Assembly (NCBI GenBank): GCA_024707385.1 | Contig: JANPZW010000015.1 | Coordinates: 372,001 to 436,000 of the forward strand | Origin: Cellvibrionaceae bacterium | GTDB taxonomy: Bacteria; Pseudomonadota; Gammaproteobacteria; Pseudomonadales; Cellvibrionaceae | Length of the DNA stretch: 64,000 nt | Direction: 5' to 3' | Part shown: in pieces, positions 1 to 8,024 of the stretch | Layout: the number at the start of each line of letters is the position of its first letter | How positions within the stretch are numbered: position 1 is the stretch's first letter | Made by a program: the position numbers and the translations under genes | The notes under the pieces: generated by a model | Database searches by the model: none | Told to the model about the DNA's origin: nothing | Seen by the model: the letters and a program-made list of their open reading frames with translations, nothing else

Positions 1-1
1 T

Positions 2-598
2 GATGATCTGCGTCCAGGCATAGGCGATTCGGAGTTCACGCAGGAATTCTATGAGGACGAGGATCTCTCATCTGAGTCTGAAGCTGAGCCCGCGCCGGCG
101 CCCGCCGAGCCGGTACAAAAGAAACGTGAGCCCGAGCGAGTCGTGCAGGAAGATGCTCCCAAGGCGCCGGATGAAGTCCTGATCATCAATGTGATGGCGC
201 GGCGCGGCGAAATGTTCGCCGGCACGGAATTGCTCGAAGCCTTGGTGACACAAGGGCTGCGCTACGGTGATATGGATATTTTCCACCGCCACGAGTCCGA
301 CGATGGTCGCGGCAAGATTCTCTTCAGCGCGGCCAATATGGTGGTACCTGGAACTTTTGATCTTGGAGCTATGGAGGATTTCGCCACGCCGGGGATCAGC
401 ATGTTCCTGTCCCTGCCTATTTCCGGCGACAGCTTGGCGGCATACAACCTCATGGCCAACTCAGCGACGGCCATTGCCGATGCCCTCGGCGGTGAGCTGA
501 AAGATGAGAACCGCAGTGTAATGACACGCCAAACCATCGAGCACGGCCGTCAGCGCGTGATCGAATACGAGCGCAAACGCCGCCTTGCCAAGTCCTGA
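2..598 (+). CDS. zipA: Cell division protein ZipA, C-terminal part (gene begins before the window)
   Basis: The frame is open from the window edge, so only the last 198 codons are present. An acidic, Pro/Ala-rich linker (EAEPAPAPAEP) leads into a globular domain starting about APKAPDEVLIINVMARRG, which resembles the ZipA C-terminal FtsZ-binding domain. ZipA is an inner-membrane protein that tethers FtsZ filaments at the division site. Its N-terminal membrane anchor would lie upstream of the window. The stop sits 7 nt before the chosen ligA start, and zipA-ligA adjacency is common in Pseudomonas-like genomes, which supports the call. Confidence 0.9.
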   Translation, partial: DDLRPGIGDSEFTQEFYEDEDLSSESEAEPAPAPAEPVQKKREPERVVQEDAPKAPDEVLIINVMARRGEMFAGTELLEALVTQGLRYGDMDIFHRHESDDGRGKILFSAANMVVPGTFDLGAMEDFATPGISMFLSLPISGDSLAAYNLMANSATAIADALGGELKDENRSVMTRQTIEHGRQRVIEYERKRRLAKS

Positions 599-605
599 CA
601 CCTCA

Positions 606-2630
606 ATGCCTGCCAATTCTCCCGATTACCAGCGTATGCAACAGCTTCGCCAGGAGCTGTTGCATCACAGCCATCGCTACTACGTTCTTGACGATCCGGA
701 GATTCCCGACGCTGAATACGACCGCTTGATGCGCGAGTTGCAGGAACTGGAAGAGCGTTTCCCCGACTGGGTGACGGCGGATTCGCCGACTCAGCGGGTG
801 GGTGGTGTCGCGCTCAGCGCATTCGCTGAGGTCACCCATTTGCGACCCATGTTGTCTCTGGATAACGCCCTGAACGCCGACGAATTTATCGCCTTCGATA
901 AACGCGTGCGCGACCGCCTGCGCACCCAGGAGCCGATTGAATACGCGTGCGAACCCAAGTACGACGGCATTGCCATCAGTTTGTTGTATCGCAATGGTGT
1001 GCTGGAAAGGGCGGCAACCCGAGGCGATGGGAGTGTGGGGGAGGACGTCACCCTTAATGTCCGCACCATCAAATCTGTACCTTTGCGCCTGCTGGGGCAG
1101 GGATACCCGGATTTGCTGGAGGTGCGCGGCGAAATCTACATGACCAAAAGCGGTTTCAATGAGATGAACCGCAAGGCGCAGGAGTCCGGCGGCAAAAGCT
1201 TTATCAACCCGCGCAATGCCGCCGCCGGCAGTCTCCGTCAATTGGATCCAAAGTTGACTGCCCAGAGGCCCCTCACGCTCTGCGCCTACGGTGTGGGTGA
1301 GGTGGAAGGTGGGAGTTTGCCGCAGTATCACACGGCCATTCTTCAGCGGCTGGCGGACTGGGGGTTTGCGGTCAGCCGAGACGTAGCGTCGGCGCGCGGC
1401 GTCGAGGAGTGTCTCGCGTTTCACAAAATGCTTCAGGAAAAGCGACCATCCTTGCCGTATGACATCGACGGCATTGTGTTCAAGGTCAACTCATTAGAGT
1501 TGCAAACCACCCTGGGTTTTGTCGCCAAAGCGCCGCGCTGGGCTGTGGCGTTCAAATTCCCTGCGCAGGAGGAAATGACGGTTCTGCGTGCGGTGGAATT
1601 CCAGGTGGGGCGCACAGGCTCCATCACCCCGGTTGCCCGGCTTGAACCGGTTTTTGTCGGCGGCGTGACCGTCTCCAACGCGACTTTGCATAACAGCGAC
1701 GAAATCGCCCGTCTCGGCGTGAAAGTGGGCGACACGGTGATCATCCGCCGCGCCGGCGATGTAATTCCCCAAGTGGTGTCGGTGGTGATGAGCAAGCGTC
1801 CCGACGATGCCCGCGATATTCAATTTCCCGCCCAATGCCCGGTCTGCAGCTCACCAGTTGCACGGGTGGAGGGCGAGGCGGCGGTGCGATGCACCGGTGG
1901 TCTTATCTGCCCGGCGCAGCGCAAAGAGGCGATCAAACACTATGCCAGTCGCCAGGCCATGGACATCGAAGGCCTGGGCGAAAAACTCGTCGATGCCCTG
2001 GTGGAGAAAGGCATGATCGCCAGCATGGAAGATCTCTACGAGCTGACTCTGGAGCAGCTGGCCGGCCTGGAGCGCATGGGCCAGAAATCGGCGCAAAACC
2101 TTCTGGACGCGCTGGCGCACAGCAAATCCACCACGCTGCCGAAATTTTTGTTCGCTCTCGGAATACGCGATGTCGGCCAAGCGACGGCGACAACCTTGGC
2201 GAAGCATTTTGGCAGCCTGGAGCGGCTTCTCGAGGCGGATGAGGCGAGCCTGCAGGAAGTACAGGATGTGGGGCCTGTGGTGGCTAAGCGGGTGGCGACA
2301 TTCTTTGCCGACGCGCGCAATCTGCAGGTTATTCAGGGACTGCGCGCGCACGGCGTGCATTGGCTCGATCTTGAAGTGGTGCCACAGGAGGCGCTGCCCC
2401 TGGCAGGCAAAACCTACGTTCTCACCGGCAACCTGGAATCCATGACCCGCGATGATGCAAAGGCGCGTCTGGAAGCTCTCGGAGCAAAAGTCTCCGGCAG
2501 CGTGTCCGGCAAAACCGATTGCGTAGTGGCGGGGCCTGGGGCTGGTTCCAAATTGAGCAAGGCCGAATCGCTCGGTATACGGGTTATCGACGAAACGGCG
2601 TTTTTGCAGTTGCTGGAGCAGTTGGCGTGA
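606..2630 (+). CDS. ligA: NAD-dependent DNA ligase LigA
   Basis: Seals 3'-OH/5'-phosphate nicks during replication and repair using NAD+ as AMP donor. The product has 674 aa, close to the usual 670. Visible in order: an Ia domain with the HRYYVLDDPEIPDAEYD region, the adenylation motif KYDG (Lys118 is the AMP acceptor), an OB fold, a four-Cys zinc finger (CPVC near residue 408, then C...C), a helix-hairpin-helix stretch, and a C-terminal BRCT domain starting near LAGKTYVLTGNLES. I chose the ATG at 606. An in-frame TTG at 585 would overlap zipA and add seven atypical residues. The stop overlaps the next gene as GTGA. Confidence 0.97.
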   Translation: MPANSPDYQRMQQLRQELLHHSHRYYVLDDPEIPDAEYDRLMRELQELEERFPDWVTADSPTQRVGGVALSAFAEVTHLRPMLSLDNALNADEFIAFDKRVRDRLRTQEPIEYACEPKYDGIAISLLYRNGVLERAATRGDGSVGEDVTLNVRTIKSVPLRLLGQGYPDLLEVRGEIYMTKSGFNEMNRKAQESGGKSFINPRNAAAGSLRQLDPKLTAQRPLTLCAYGVGEVEGGSLPQYHTAILQRLADWGFAVSRDVASARGVEECLAFHKMLQEKRPSLPYDIDGIVFKVNSLELQTTLGFVAKAPRWAVAFKFPAQEEMTVLRAVEFQVGRTGSITPVARLEPVFVGGVTVSNATLHNSDEIARLGVKVGDTVIIRRAGDVIPQVVSVVMSKRPDDARDIQFPAQCPVCSSPVARVEGEAAVRCTGGLICPAQRKEAIKHYASRQAMDIEGLGEKLVDALVEKGMIASMEDLYELTLEQLAGLERMGQKSAQNLLDALAHSKSTTLPKFLFALGIRDVGQATATTLAKHFGSLERLLEADEASLQEVQDVGPVVAKRVATFFADARNLQVIQGLRAHGVHWLDLEVVPQEALPLAGKTYVLTGNLESMTRDDAKARLEALGAKVSGSVSGKTDCVVAGPGAGSKLSKAESLGIRVIDETAFLQLLEQLA

Positions 2631-3278
2631 GATTTTGCTGGCCGGTGATGCTTTGTCTTCTCTTGTCCAGTTGTGTCACCTCGCCGCCGAAACGTGCGGA
2701 TGACATATGCGCCATCTTCAAGGAAAAACGCAGCTGGTATAAACAGGCGCAGAAGGCGACTAAGCGTTGGGGTTCGACGGTTCCGACCATTATGGCCATC
2801 ATTCATCAGGAATCCGGTTTTGTCGGCAACGCCCGCCCGCCGCGGCGCAAGATTTTTTGGGTGATTCCCGGTCCGCGCTTGAGTGACGCCTACGGTTATC
2901 CGCAGGCCAAGGATGCCACCTGGGATTGGTATCAGCGTTCCAGCGGTCGCTGGGGGAGCTGACCGGAGGGATTTTGGCGACGCGGCGGATTTTGTCGCCT
3001 GGTATAACAACCAGAGCCGGGTGCGTACCGGTATTGCGGCCCATGACGTTTACAACCTCTACCTCGCTTATCACGAAGGGCATGGCGGCTACGTGCGCCG
3101 CTCCTTCAATAAAAAGCCGTGGCTGAAAAATGTCGCGCACAAAGTCCAGCAGCGGTCGGCGCGCTATCAACAACAACTCCTCGCCTGCGAAGCCGACTTG
3201 CAAAAAGAGCCGCTGGTGGCCTTTTTGAACAAGCATGCTGACATTGAACGAACTCACTGCTCGCAAAGCTTTCTATAG
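2627..3278 (+). CDS. Transglycosylase SLT-like lipoprotein, reading frame interrupted by a +1 indel
   Basis: GTG start at 2627 overlaps the ligA stop (GTGA), implying translational coupling. A short signal sequence ends in a lipobox (LLSSC), so the product should be a lipoprotein. The segment IMAIIHQESGF matches the catalytic Glu-Ser region of lytic transglycosylases that cleave peptidoglycan. The frame closes at WGS-stop near 2962, but the conserved continuation ADRRDFGDAADFVAWY resumes in another frame. Removing one G from the G5 run at 2952-2956 joins them (W-G-A-D-R-R-D-F) into a protein of about 216 aa. I infer a sequence error or very recent mutation. The family is recognised from the ES motif and lipoprotein context only. 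Confidence 0.75.
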
Positions 3279-3338
3279 TTGGCCGGAGTACGGCGGGAGC
3301 GCTGGGCTTGATGTGACCTACACATTGGAGAGACTGAT

Positions 3339-3551
3339 TTGAAATTCCGTATTCGCAACCGTACGAGACTCTGGATCAATTTGATCGTCAGTGGCGCTTT
3401 CATCGCGCTGGCCGTCTATGGCTGGGAGTTGCCGGTGGAGACCGTAATTGTTTTCCTGGTGATCTGCCTGGTATCCCTCGCGGCCATCATGGGTCTCGGT
3501 GTTTTGGCGGGCTGGGTGCTGCGCCGCTTGCGACAGGATTCGGACCCTTAA
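3339..3551 (+). CDS. Small two-helix membrane protein, function unknown
   Basis: 70 aa with a TTG start preceded by TTGGAGAG at about 8 nt spacing. There is a basic N-terminus (MKFRIRNRTR), two hydrophobic segments (about residues 11-27 and 33-60) and a basic, charged C-terminus (RRLRQDSDP), so it is probably an inner-membrane protein. No family was recognised. It stands 60 nt after the transglycosylase and 90 nt before the acyl-CoA dehydrogenase, on the same strand. Confidence 0.6.
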   Translation: MKFRIRNRTRLWINLIVSGAFIALAVYGWELPVETVIVFLVICLVSLAAIMGLGVLAGWVLRRLRQDSDP

Positions 3552-3640
3552 GGCAGAGACGACTATACTCAAGGCTGAAATGCGCCTCGTGCGCTCCTGC
3601 GGCAAGGACACATATTCATTTTTTTGAGAGGACATAGCGT

Positions 3641-5416
3641 ATGGCGGACATCAAACTTCCGGTGCGGGACATGCAGTTCGTATTGTTCGATCTTTTCGAT
3701 TACGAAGCGCATTGCCAGGCGATTCCAGAATTTGCCGACACCGGTGCCGATGTTGTGAATGCCATCCTGGAAGAGTTGGCCAAGTTCTGCGAGAACGTGC
3801 TGGCGCCTCTCAACGCGGTAGGTGATCGCGAAGGCTGTCAATTGAACGATCGCGAAGTCAAAACCCCCGCTGGTTTTCGCGAGGCGTATCAGCAGTTTGT
3901 CGCTGCCGGCTGGCCCTCCATGTGCAACGACACCGAATTCGGCGGCCAGGGTTTGCCCGAGTCGCTCGGCTCTTTGATGAACGAGAGCGTCGGCACTGCC
4001 AACTGGGCTTGGGGCATGTACCCGGGGCTTTCCCACGGCGCCATGCGTACTTTAGCCGAGCACGGCACCGATGAGCAGCGCCAGACCTATCTGACCAGGC
4101 TGGTGGAAGGTGCCTGGACTGGCACCATGTGTCTGACGGAGGCCCACTGTGGCACCGATCTGGGCATGCTCAAAACCAAAGCGGAGCCTTCCGCCGATGG
4201 CAGTTATTCCATTAGCGGCACCAAGATATTTATCTCTGCGGGCGAGCATGATCTCGCCGAGAACATCGTTCATATCGTCTTGGCGCGCCTGCCGGATGCG
4301 CCAGAGGGCACCAAAGGAATTTCGCTTTTCATCGTGCCGAAGATCTTGCCGGACGGCACACGCAACCAGGTTTTCTGCGGTTCTCTCGAACACAAAATGG
4401 GTATTCACGGCAATGCCACCTGCGTATTGAATTTCGATGGCGCCAAAGGCTTTTTGCTCGGACAGCCCAACCGCGGCCTCAATGCCATGTTCACCTTTAT
4501 GAATCGCGCCCGCCTGGGTACCGCGGTGCAAGGGCTTTGCCATGCGGAGTTCGGCTATCAGCAATCTCTTGCCTACGCCAAGGATCGCCTGCAAATGCGC
4601 GCGCTCTCAGGGCCGAAAAATCCCAACGGCCCCGCCGATCCAATCATTGTCCACCCCGATGTGCGGCGCATGCTGTTGACTCAGAAAGCCTTTACCGAAG
4701 GCAGCCGTATGCTGGCGTATTTCACCGCTATGCAGTTGGATATCGAGGATCACGGCACTAATGACGAAGCGAAAAAAGAGGCGGCGGATCTGCTGGCGTT
4801 TCTCACACCCATCGCCAAGGCATTTATGACGGAATTCGGTTTTGAATGCGCCAACCACGCCATGCAATGTTTTGGCGGCCATGGTTATATCCGCGAGTGG
4901 GGCGTGGAGCAAAACGTGCGCGATGCGCGTATCGCCATGCTGTATGAAGGCACCACCGGGATTCAGGCGCTGGATCTGTTGGGCCGCAAAGTATTGATGA
5001 CCCAAGGAGAAACCCTGCGTCGGTTTACCAAACTGATTCATAAATTCTGTAAAGCGAACGCCAATGCTGATCTGAAGACGCTGGTCGATACCCTGGCGCA
5101 GCACAATAAGGAGTGGGGCGACTTGACCATGCATATAGGTCTCAAAGCCATGGAAAATCCAGAGGAGGTCGGCGCTGCGGCGGTGGATTATCTGATGTAT
5201 TCGGGATATGTCGCGCTGGCGTATTTCTGGGCGCGGGCGGCGGCGAAAGCGCAGGAAAAAATCGCCGAAGGCACATCGGAAAAGAGCTTCTTCGAAGCCA
5301 AGATAAAAACAGCGGAGTTTTATTTTTCCCGTATTCTGCCGCGCACGCGCATGCATTTTGCCGCGATGCACTCCGGAGTTGGCAATCTGCTGGCCATGGA
5401 AGTGGACCAGTTTTAA
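3641..5416 (+). CDS. Acyl-CoA dehydrogenase, long FadE/DmdC-like type
   Basis: 591 aa flavoenzyme that would oxidise an acyl-CoA to the 2-enoyl-CoA. The extra N-terminal segment (MADIKLPVRDMQFVLFDLF) and a C-terminal extension after residue 460 mark the roughly 600-residue subfamily that includes PA0506-0508-like FadE enzymes and 3-methylmercaptopropionyl-CoA dehydrogenase DmdC. Visible motifs are MCLTEAHCGTDLG in the middle domain, FGGHGYIREWGVEQNVRDAR, and YEGTTGIQA with the likely catalytic Glu near residue 436. The substrate cannot be fixed from sequence. There is no fatty-acid or DMSP gene beside it. An SD-like GAGAGGA lies before the ATG. Confidence 0.93.
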   Translation: MADIKLPVRDMQFVLFDLFDYEAHCQAIPEFADTGADVVNAILEELAKFCENVLAPLNAVGDREGCQLNDREVKTPAGFREAYQQFVAAGWPSMCNDTEFGGQGLPESLGSLMNESVGTANWAWGMYPGLSHGAMRTLAEHGTDEQRQTYLTRLVEGAWTGTMCLTEAHCGTDLGMLKTKAEPSADGSYSISGTKIFISAGEHDLAENIVHIVLARLPDAPEGTKGISLFIVPKILPDGTRNQVFCGSLEHKMGIHGNATCVLNFDGAKGFLLGQPNRGLNAMFTFMNRARLGTAVQGLCHAEFGYQQSLAYAKDRLQMRALSGPKNPNGPADPIIVHPDVRRMLLTQKAFTEGSRMLAYFTAMQLDIEDHGTNDEAKKEAADLLAFLTPIAKAFMTEFGFECANHAMQCFGGHGYIREWGVEQNVRDARIAMLYEGTTGIQALDLLGRKVLMTQGETLRRFTKLIHKFCKANANADLKTLVDTLAQHNKEWGDLTMHIGLKAMENPEEVGAAAVDYLMYSGYVALAYFWARAAAKAQEKIAEGTSEKSFFEAKIKTAEFYFSRILPRTRMHFAAMHSGVGNLLAMEVDQF

Positions 5417-5424
5417 TCGTTTGC

Positions 5425-5444
5425 GCCGGGGCTTTGGCCCCGGC
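5425..5444. terminator. GC-rich hairpin between convergent genes
   Basis: An 8-bp perfect stem GCCGGGGC / GCCCCGGC with a 4-nt loop lies 9 nt after the acyl-CoA dehydrogenase stop and 27 nt from the egtD stop. There is no immediate T-tract, although TTTTTT follows 15 nt further on. It is probably a terminator shared by the two convergent units. Confidence 0.6.
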
Positions 5445-5470
5445 ATTATCGCCCCTCGTTTTTTCCCGTC

Positions 5471-6457
5471 TTAAACCGCTGTCAGAAAATGCACGCTGAA
5501 CAGCTTTTCCTCGTCGATCCACACCTGCTCATGGCGAAATCCGCTGTCCCGTCCTATATGGATAACGCGGTCGACGGAATACTTATAGGAGTTTTCCGTG
5601 TGAATGGTTTCGCCGGTGCGAAATGAAAACTGATAACCGCCGACCTTGACCACTTGATCTATCAAGCTGACCAGATGCATTTCGATCCGGGAGTAGCGCG
5701 GGTTGAAAAAAGCATAATGCTCGAATTGATGCAGTTTGAAATTGCCATCCAATTCGCGATTGATCCGCCGCAACAGATTTAAATTGAATTCCGCCGTCAC
5801 CCCGTCGTAATCGTTGTATGCCTGATGCAGGCGATTGGGTGATTTGAGCAGGTCCACCCCAATGAGAAACCCGTCACCTGGATCGAGAAACTGACGGATA
5901 TTGCGTAGGAATTGTCCTGCCTCCGCAGGAGTGAAATTGGAAATGGTGGAGCCCGGAAAAAATACCAACCGACGCCCGCTGCCGCTGATTTCTTCGGGTA
6001 GGGTGATCTGTGCGGTGTAGTCAGCCATCAGCGGATAGATCGACAGATTGGGAAATTCCTTTTTCAGTCGCCGCGAAGCGTCAAACAGAATTTCCGCGGA
6101 TATATCAATGGGTACGTAAGCGCGTGGACTTTGCAATGCTGTTAAAAGTTCGCGGATTTTTCGCCCTTCACCCGAGCCATATTCAATAACAGTCGCCTGC
6201 GCTCCTAAACGCGAGGAAATGTCTGGCAATAGCTTGTTCAGCAACTGCAATTCGGTGCGCGTGATGTAGTACTCGGTCGTCTGGCAGATTGCCGTGAACA
6301 GCGTGGAGCCGCGCTCATCATAGAAATACTTGCAGGGAATCTCCTTCTGGCTTTTTCCCAAGCCGTCGAGGACGTCCATAAGAAAGGCTGGATATTGCTC
6401 AAAAGGAAGAGAGTGTTGAGCTTTGGGATTTTGAGTTTTGGAATTAATTACTATCAT
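5471..6457 (-). CDS. egtD: L-histidine N-alpha-methyltransferase (ergothioneine biosynthesis)
   Basis: 328 aa SAM-dependent enzyme that trimethylates histidine to hercynine, the first step of ergothioneine synthesis. The fold signature is seen in KYFYDERGSTLFTAICQTTEYY near the N-terminus, the SAM-binding VIEYGSGEGRKI, and FFPGSTISNFTP, all typical of EgtD. The ATG overlaps the end of egtB by 14 nt, so the two are co-transcribed and probably translationally coupled. No egtA, egtC or egtE is present in this window. Confidence 0.95.
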   Translation of the reverse strand: MIVINSKTQNPKAQHSLPFEQYPAFLMDVLDGLGKSQKEIPCKYFYDERGSTLFTAICQTTEYYITRTELQLLNKLLPDISSRLGAQATVIEYGSGEGRKIRELLTALQSPRAYVPIDISAEILFDASRRLKKEFPNLSIYPLMADYTAQITLPEEISGSGRRLVFFPGSTISNFTPAEAGQFLRNIRQFLDPGDGFLIGVDLLKSPNRLHQAYNDYDGVTAEFNLNLLRRINRELDGNFKLHQFEHYAFFNPRYSRIEMHLVSLIDQVVKVGGYQFSFRTGETIHTENSYKYSVDRVIHIGRDSGFRHEQVWIDEEKLFSVHFLTAV

Positions 6458-7832
6458 CGGCGAGCCTCACTCCACTGAATTGCCAACTGGCGGTGACAGG
6501 GAAAAAATTCCGGTAGCTGGCGCGTATATGCCCCTGTGGTGTCGCGCAGGAGCCGCCGCGCATTACCCATTGGTTCACCATGAATTTGCCGTTGTACTCT
6601 CCCACCGCCCCGGCCGGGGTGGTGTAGCCGGGGTAGGGCAGATAGGCGCTGCGGGTCCATTCCCAGACGTCGCCGAACATTTGCTGCGGCCCTGCCGGAT
6701 CACCGGAGGCGCAGCGCGGGTGGAGCACCCGCCCATCGAGAAAATGCCCCTCTGATGAGCTGAATTGCGCCGCCAGCTCCCATTCGTATTCGGTGGGCAG
6801 ACGTTTGCCGGCCCAGCTGGCAAAGGCGCTCGCTTCAAAATAATTGAGATGGCAGACGGGTTCGCAGGACATCAGTGGGAGCAGGCCGGCGAGGGTGTAG
6901 GTGAACCACTGCTGGTCCTGGCGGCACCAATACAAGGGCGCTTCCGCATGGCTGGACCGCACCCAGGCCCAGCCTTCCGACAGCCAGTGACGCGGATCGC
7001 GATAACCGCCATCCTCAATGAAGGCGAGATATTCGGCATTGGTCGCCGGCCGGTTGGCGATGCGGAATCCGGGTACAAAAACTCTGTGGAGGGGCTTTTC
7101 ATTATCGAAGCAGAAGCCTTCTTCACCAGTACAGCCGAACCAGGATTCGCCCGGCGGGAAGGCGAGCCAACGCAGCGGCATGGATTCGCCGGTGGATTCA
7201 ATCAATGGTTTGACGAGCGCGGGATTCTGGGGATTTTGAGACAGGGCGTGTTTGATGTCGGTGACAATCAATTCCTGGTGCTGCTGTTCGTGATGAATGC
7301 CCAGTTCAACCAGCCGTAACTCCTCAAGCGATAACCCCTCCCAAAGACTCAACAGGCGTTCTTCCACCGCCTCCCGGTAGTGCCACACCTCGCCCAGGGA
7401 AGGCCGAGATATCAAACCCCGCTGCGCACGGCTGTACTGTGGTCCGACCTGGTTGTAATAGGAGTTGAACAGGTAATCAAAATGTTCGTTCTCCGCCGCC
7501 ACATCGGCGCCGCGTGGCTTAAGGATAAAAGTGTCGAAAAACCAGGTTGTATGCGCCAGATGCCATTTGGTGGGGCTGGTCTCAGGCATGGACTGCAGCA
7601 GCTGGTCCTCAGGACTCAGGTTTCTGGTCAACCGGTTGGTGGTTTCGCGGGTTTGCAGGAAGCGTGCCTGATACCGGCTGTGATCGGCCTGCTCACCAGC
7701 GAGATACTGGTCGACTTCCGCCATACGCTCGGAGACAAACATACGGTCGGAGACAAAGCTGTCGAGTGACGTTGCTGTTTCGCTCACATTCTGGACCCCG
7801 CGCAAAGGTGGTGAGAGGTAGGGCGATAGCAC
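6444..7832 (-). CDS. egtB: Ergothioneine biosynthesis protein EgtB (hercynine sulfoxide synthase)
   Basis: Non-haem iron enzyme that couples hercynine to a thiol donor with O2. The N-terminal DinB-like domain carries the iron ligands: WHLAHTTWFFDTF, then HHEQQHQE. The C-terminal FGE-sulfatase-like domain includes NYFEASAFASWAGKRLPTE and FGDVWEWTRSAYLPYPGY. The open frame gives 462 aa, longer than usual. A start at the internal GTG (7787) or at the Met codons at 7742 or 7724 would give about 425-447 aa and is likely. The extra length includes an 18-nt tandem duplication. egtD follows with overlap. It is divergent from guaB. Confidence 0.94.
   Translation of the reverse strand: MLSPYLSPPLRGVQNVSETATSLDSFVSDRMFVSERMAEVDQYLAGEQADHSRYQARFLQTRETTNRLTRNLSPEDQLLQSMPETSPTKWHLAHTTWFFDTFILKPRGADVAAENEHFDYLFNSYYNQVGPQYSRAQRGLISRPSLGEVWHYREAVEERLLSLWEGLSLEELRLVELGIHHEQQHQELIVTDIKHALSQNPQNPALVKPLIESTGESMPLRWLAFPPGESWFGCTGEEGFCFDNEKPLHRVFVPGFRIANRPATNAEYLAFIEDGGYRDPRHWLSEGWAWVRSSHAEAPLYWCRQDQQWFTYTLAGLLPLMSCEPVCHLNYFEASAFASWAGKRLPTEYEWELAAQFSSSEGHFLDGRVLHPRCASGDPAGPQQMFGDVWEWTRSAYLPYPGYTTPAGAVGEYNGKFMVNQWVMRGGSCATPQGHIRASYRNFFPVTASWQFSGVRLADDSN
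7722..7757. repeat. 18-nt in-frame tandem duplication in the N-terminus of egtB
   Basis: Two adjacent 18-nt copies (7722-7739 and 7740-7757) differ at one base. In egtB they encode FVSDRM then FVSERM, just before the probable true start. The period is the same as in intergenic duplications near 26.9 and 27.1 kb. Confidence 0.85.
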
Positions 7833-7949
7833 TTTCCGCCGGAGTTTACGGGCGTTGCAGGGTGCTGAATGTACGCGGTCTCACACTGGTTCAGCTTGGC
7901 AAGGGAGGCCAAACGAGGGCGCTGGTGCGGCCGCTCGCCAAGTTTGCGA

Positions 7950-7978
7950 TTTACCCGTTTGGTGAGAGCCCCTATAAT
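7950..7978 (+). promoter_or_regulatory. Sigma70-type promoter of guaB
   Basis: Perfect -10 TATAAT at 7973-7978 with -35-like TTTACC at 7950-7955 and a 17-bp spacer. The expected start of transcription near 7985 gives a leader of about 40 nt before the guaB ATG. An SD-like GAGGTGG lies at about 8011. Confidence 0.75.
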
Positions 7979-8024
7979 TCCCCGTTTATCTCGCTTCCCC
8001 ATATCGCCCCGAGGTGGACACCCC

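Noticed and set aside
585..605. TTG start for ligA inside zipA
   Set aside because: Adds seven residues not seen in LigA; the ATG at 606 matches the family length.
603..1424. 273-codon minus-strand frame inside ligA
   Set aside because: Antisense shadow of a conserved gene; no own start signal.
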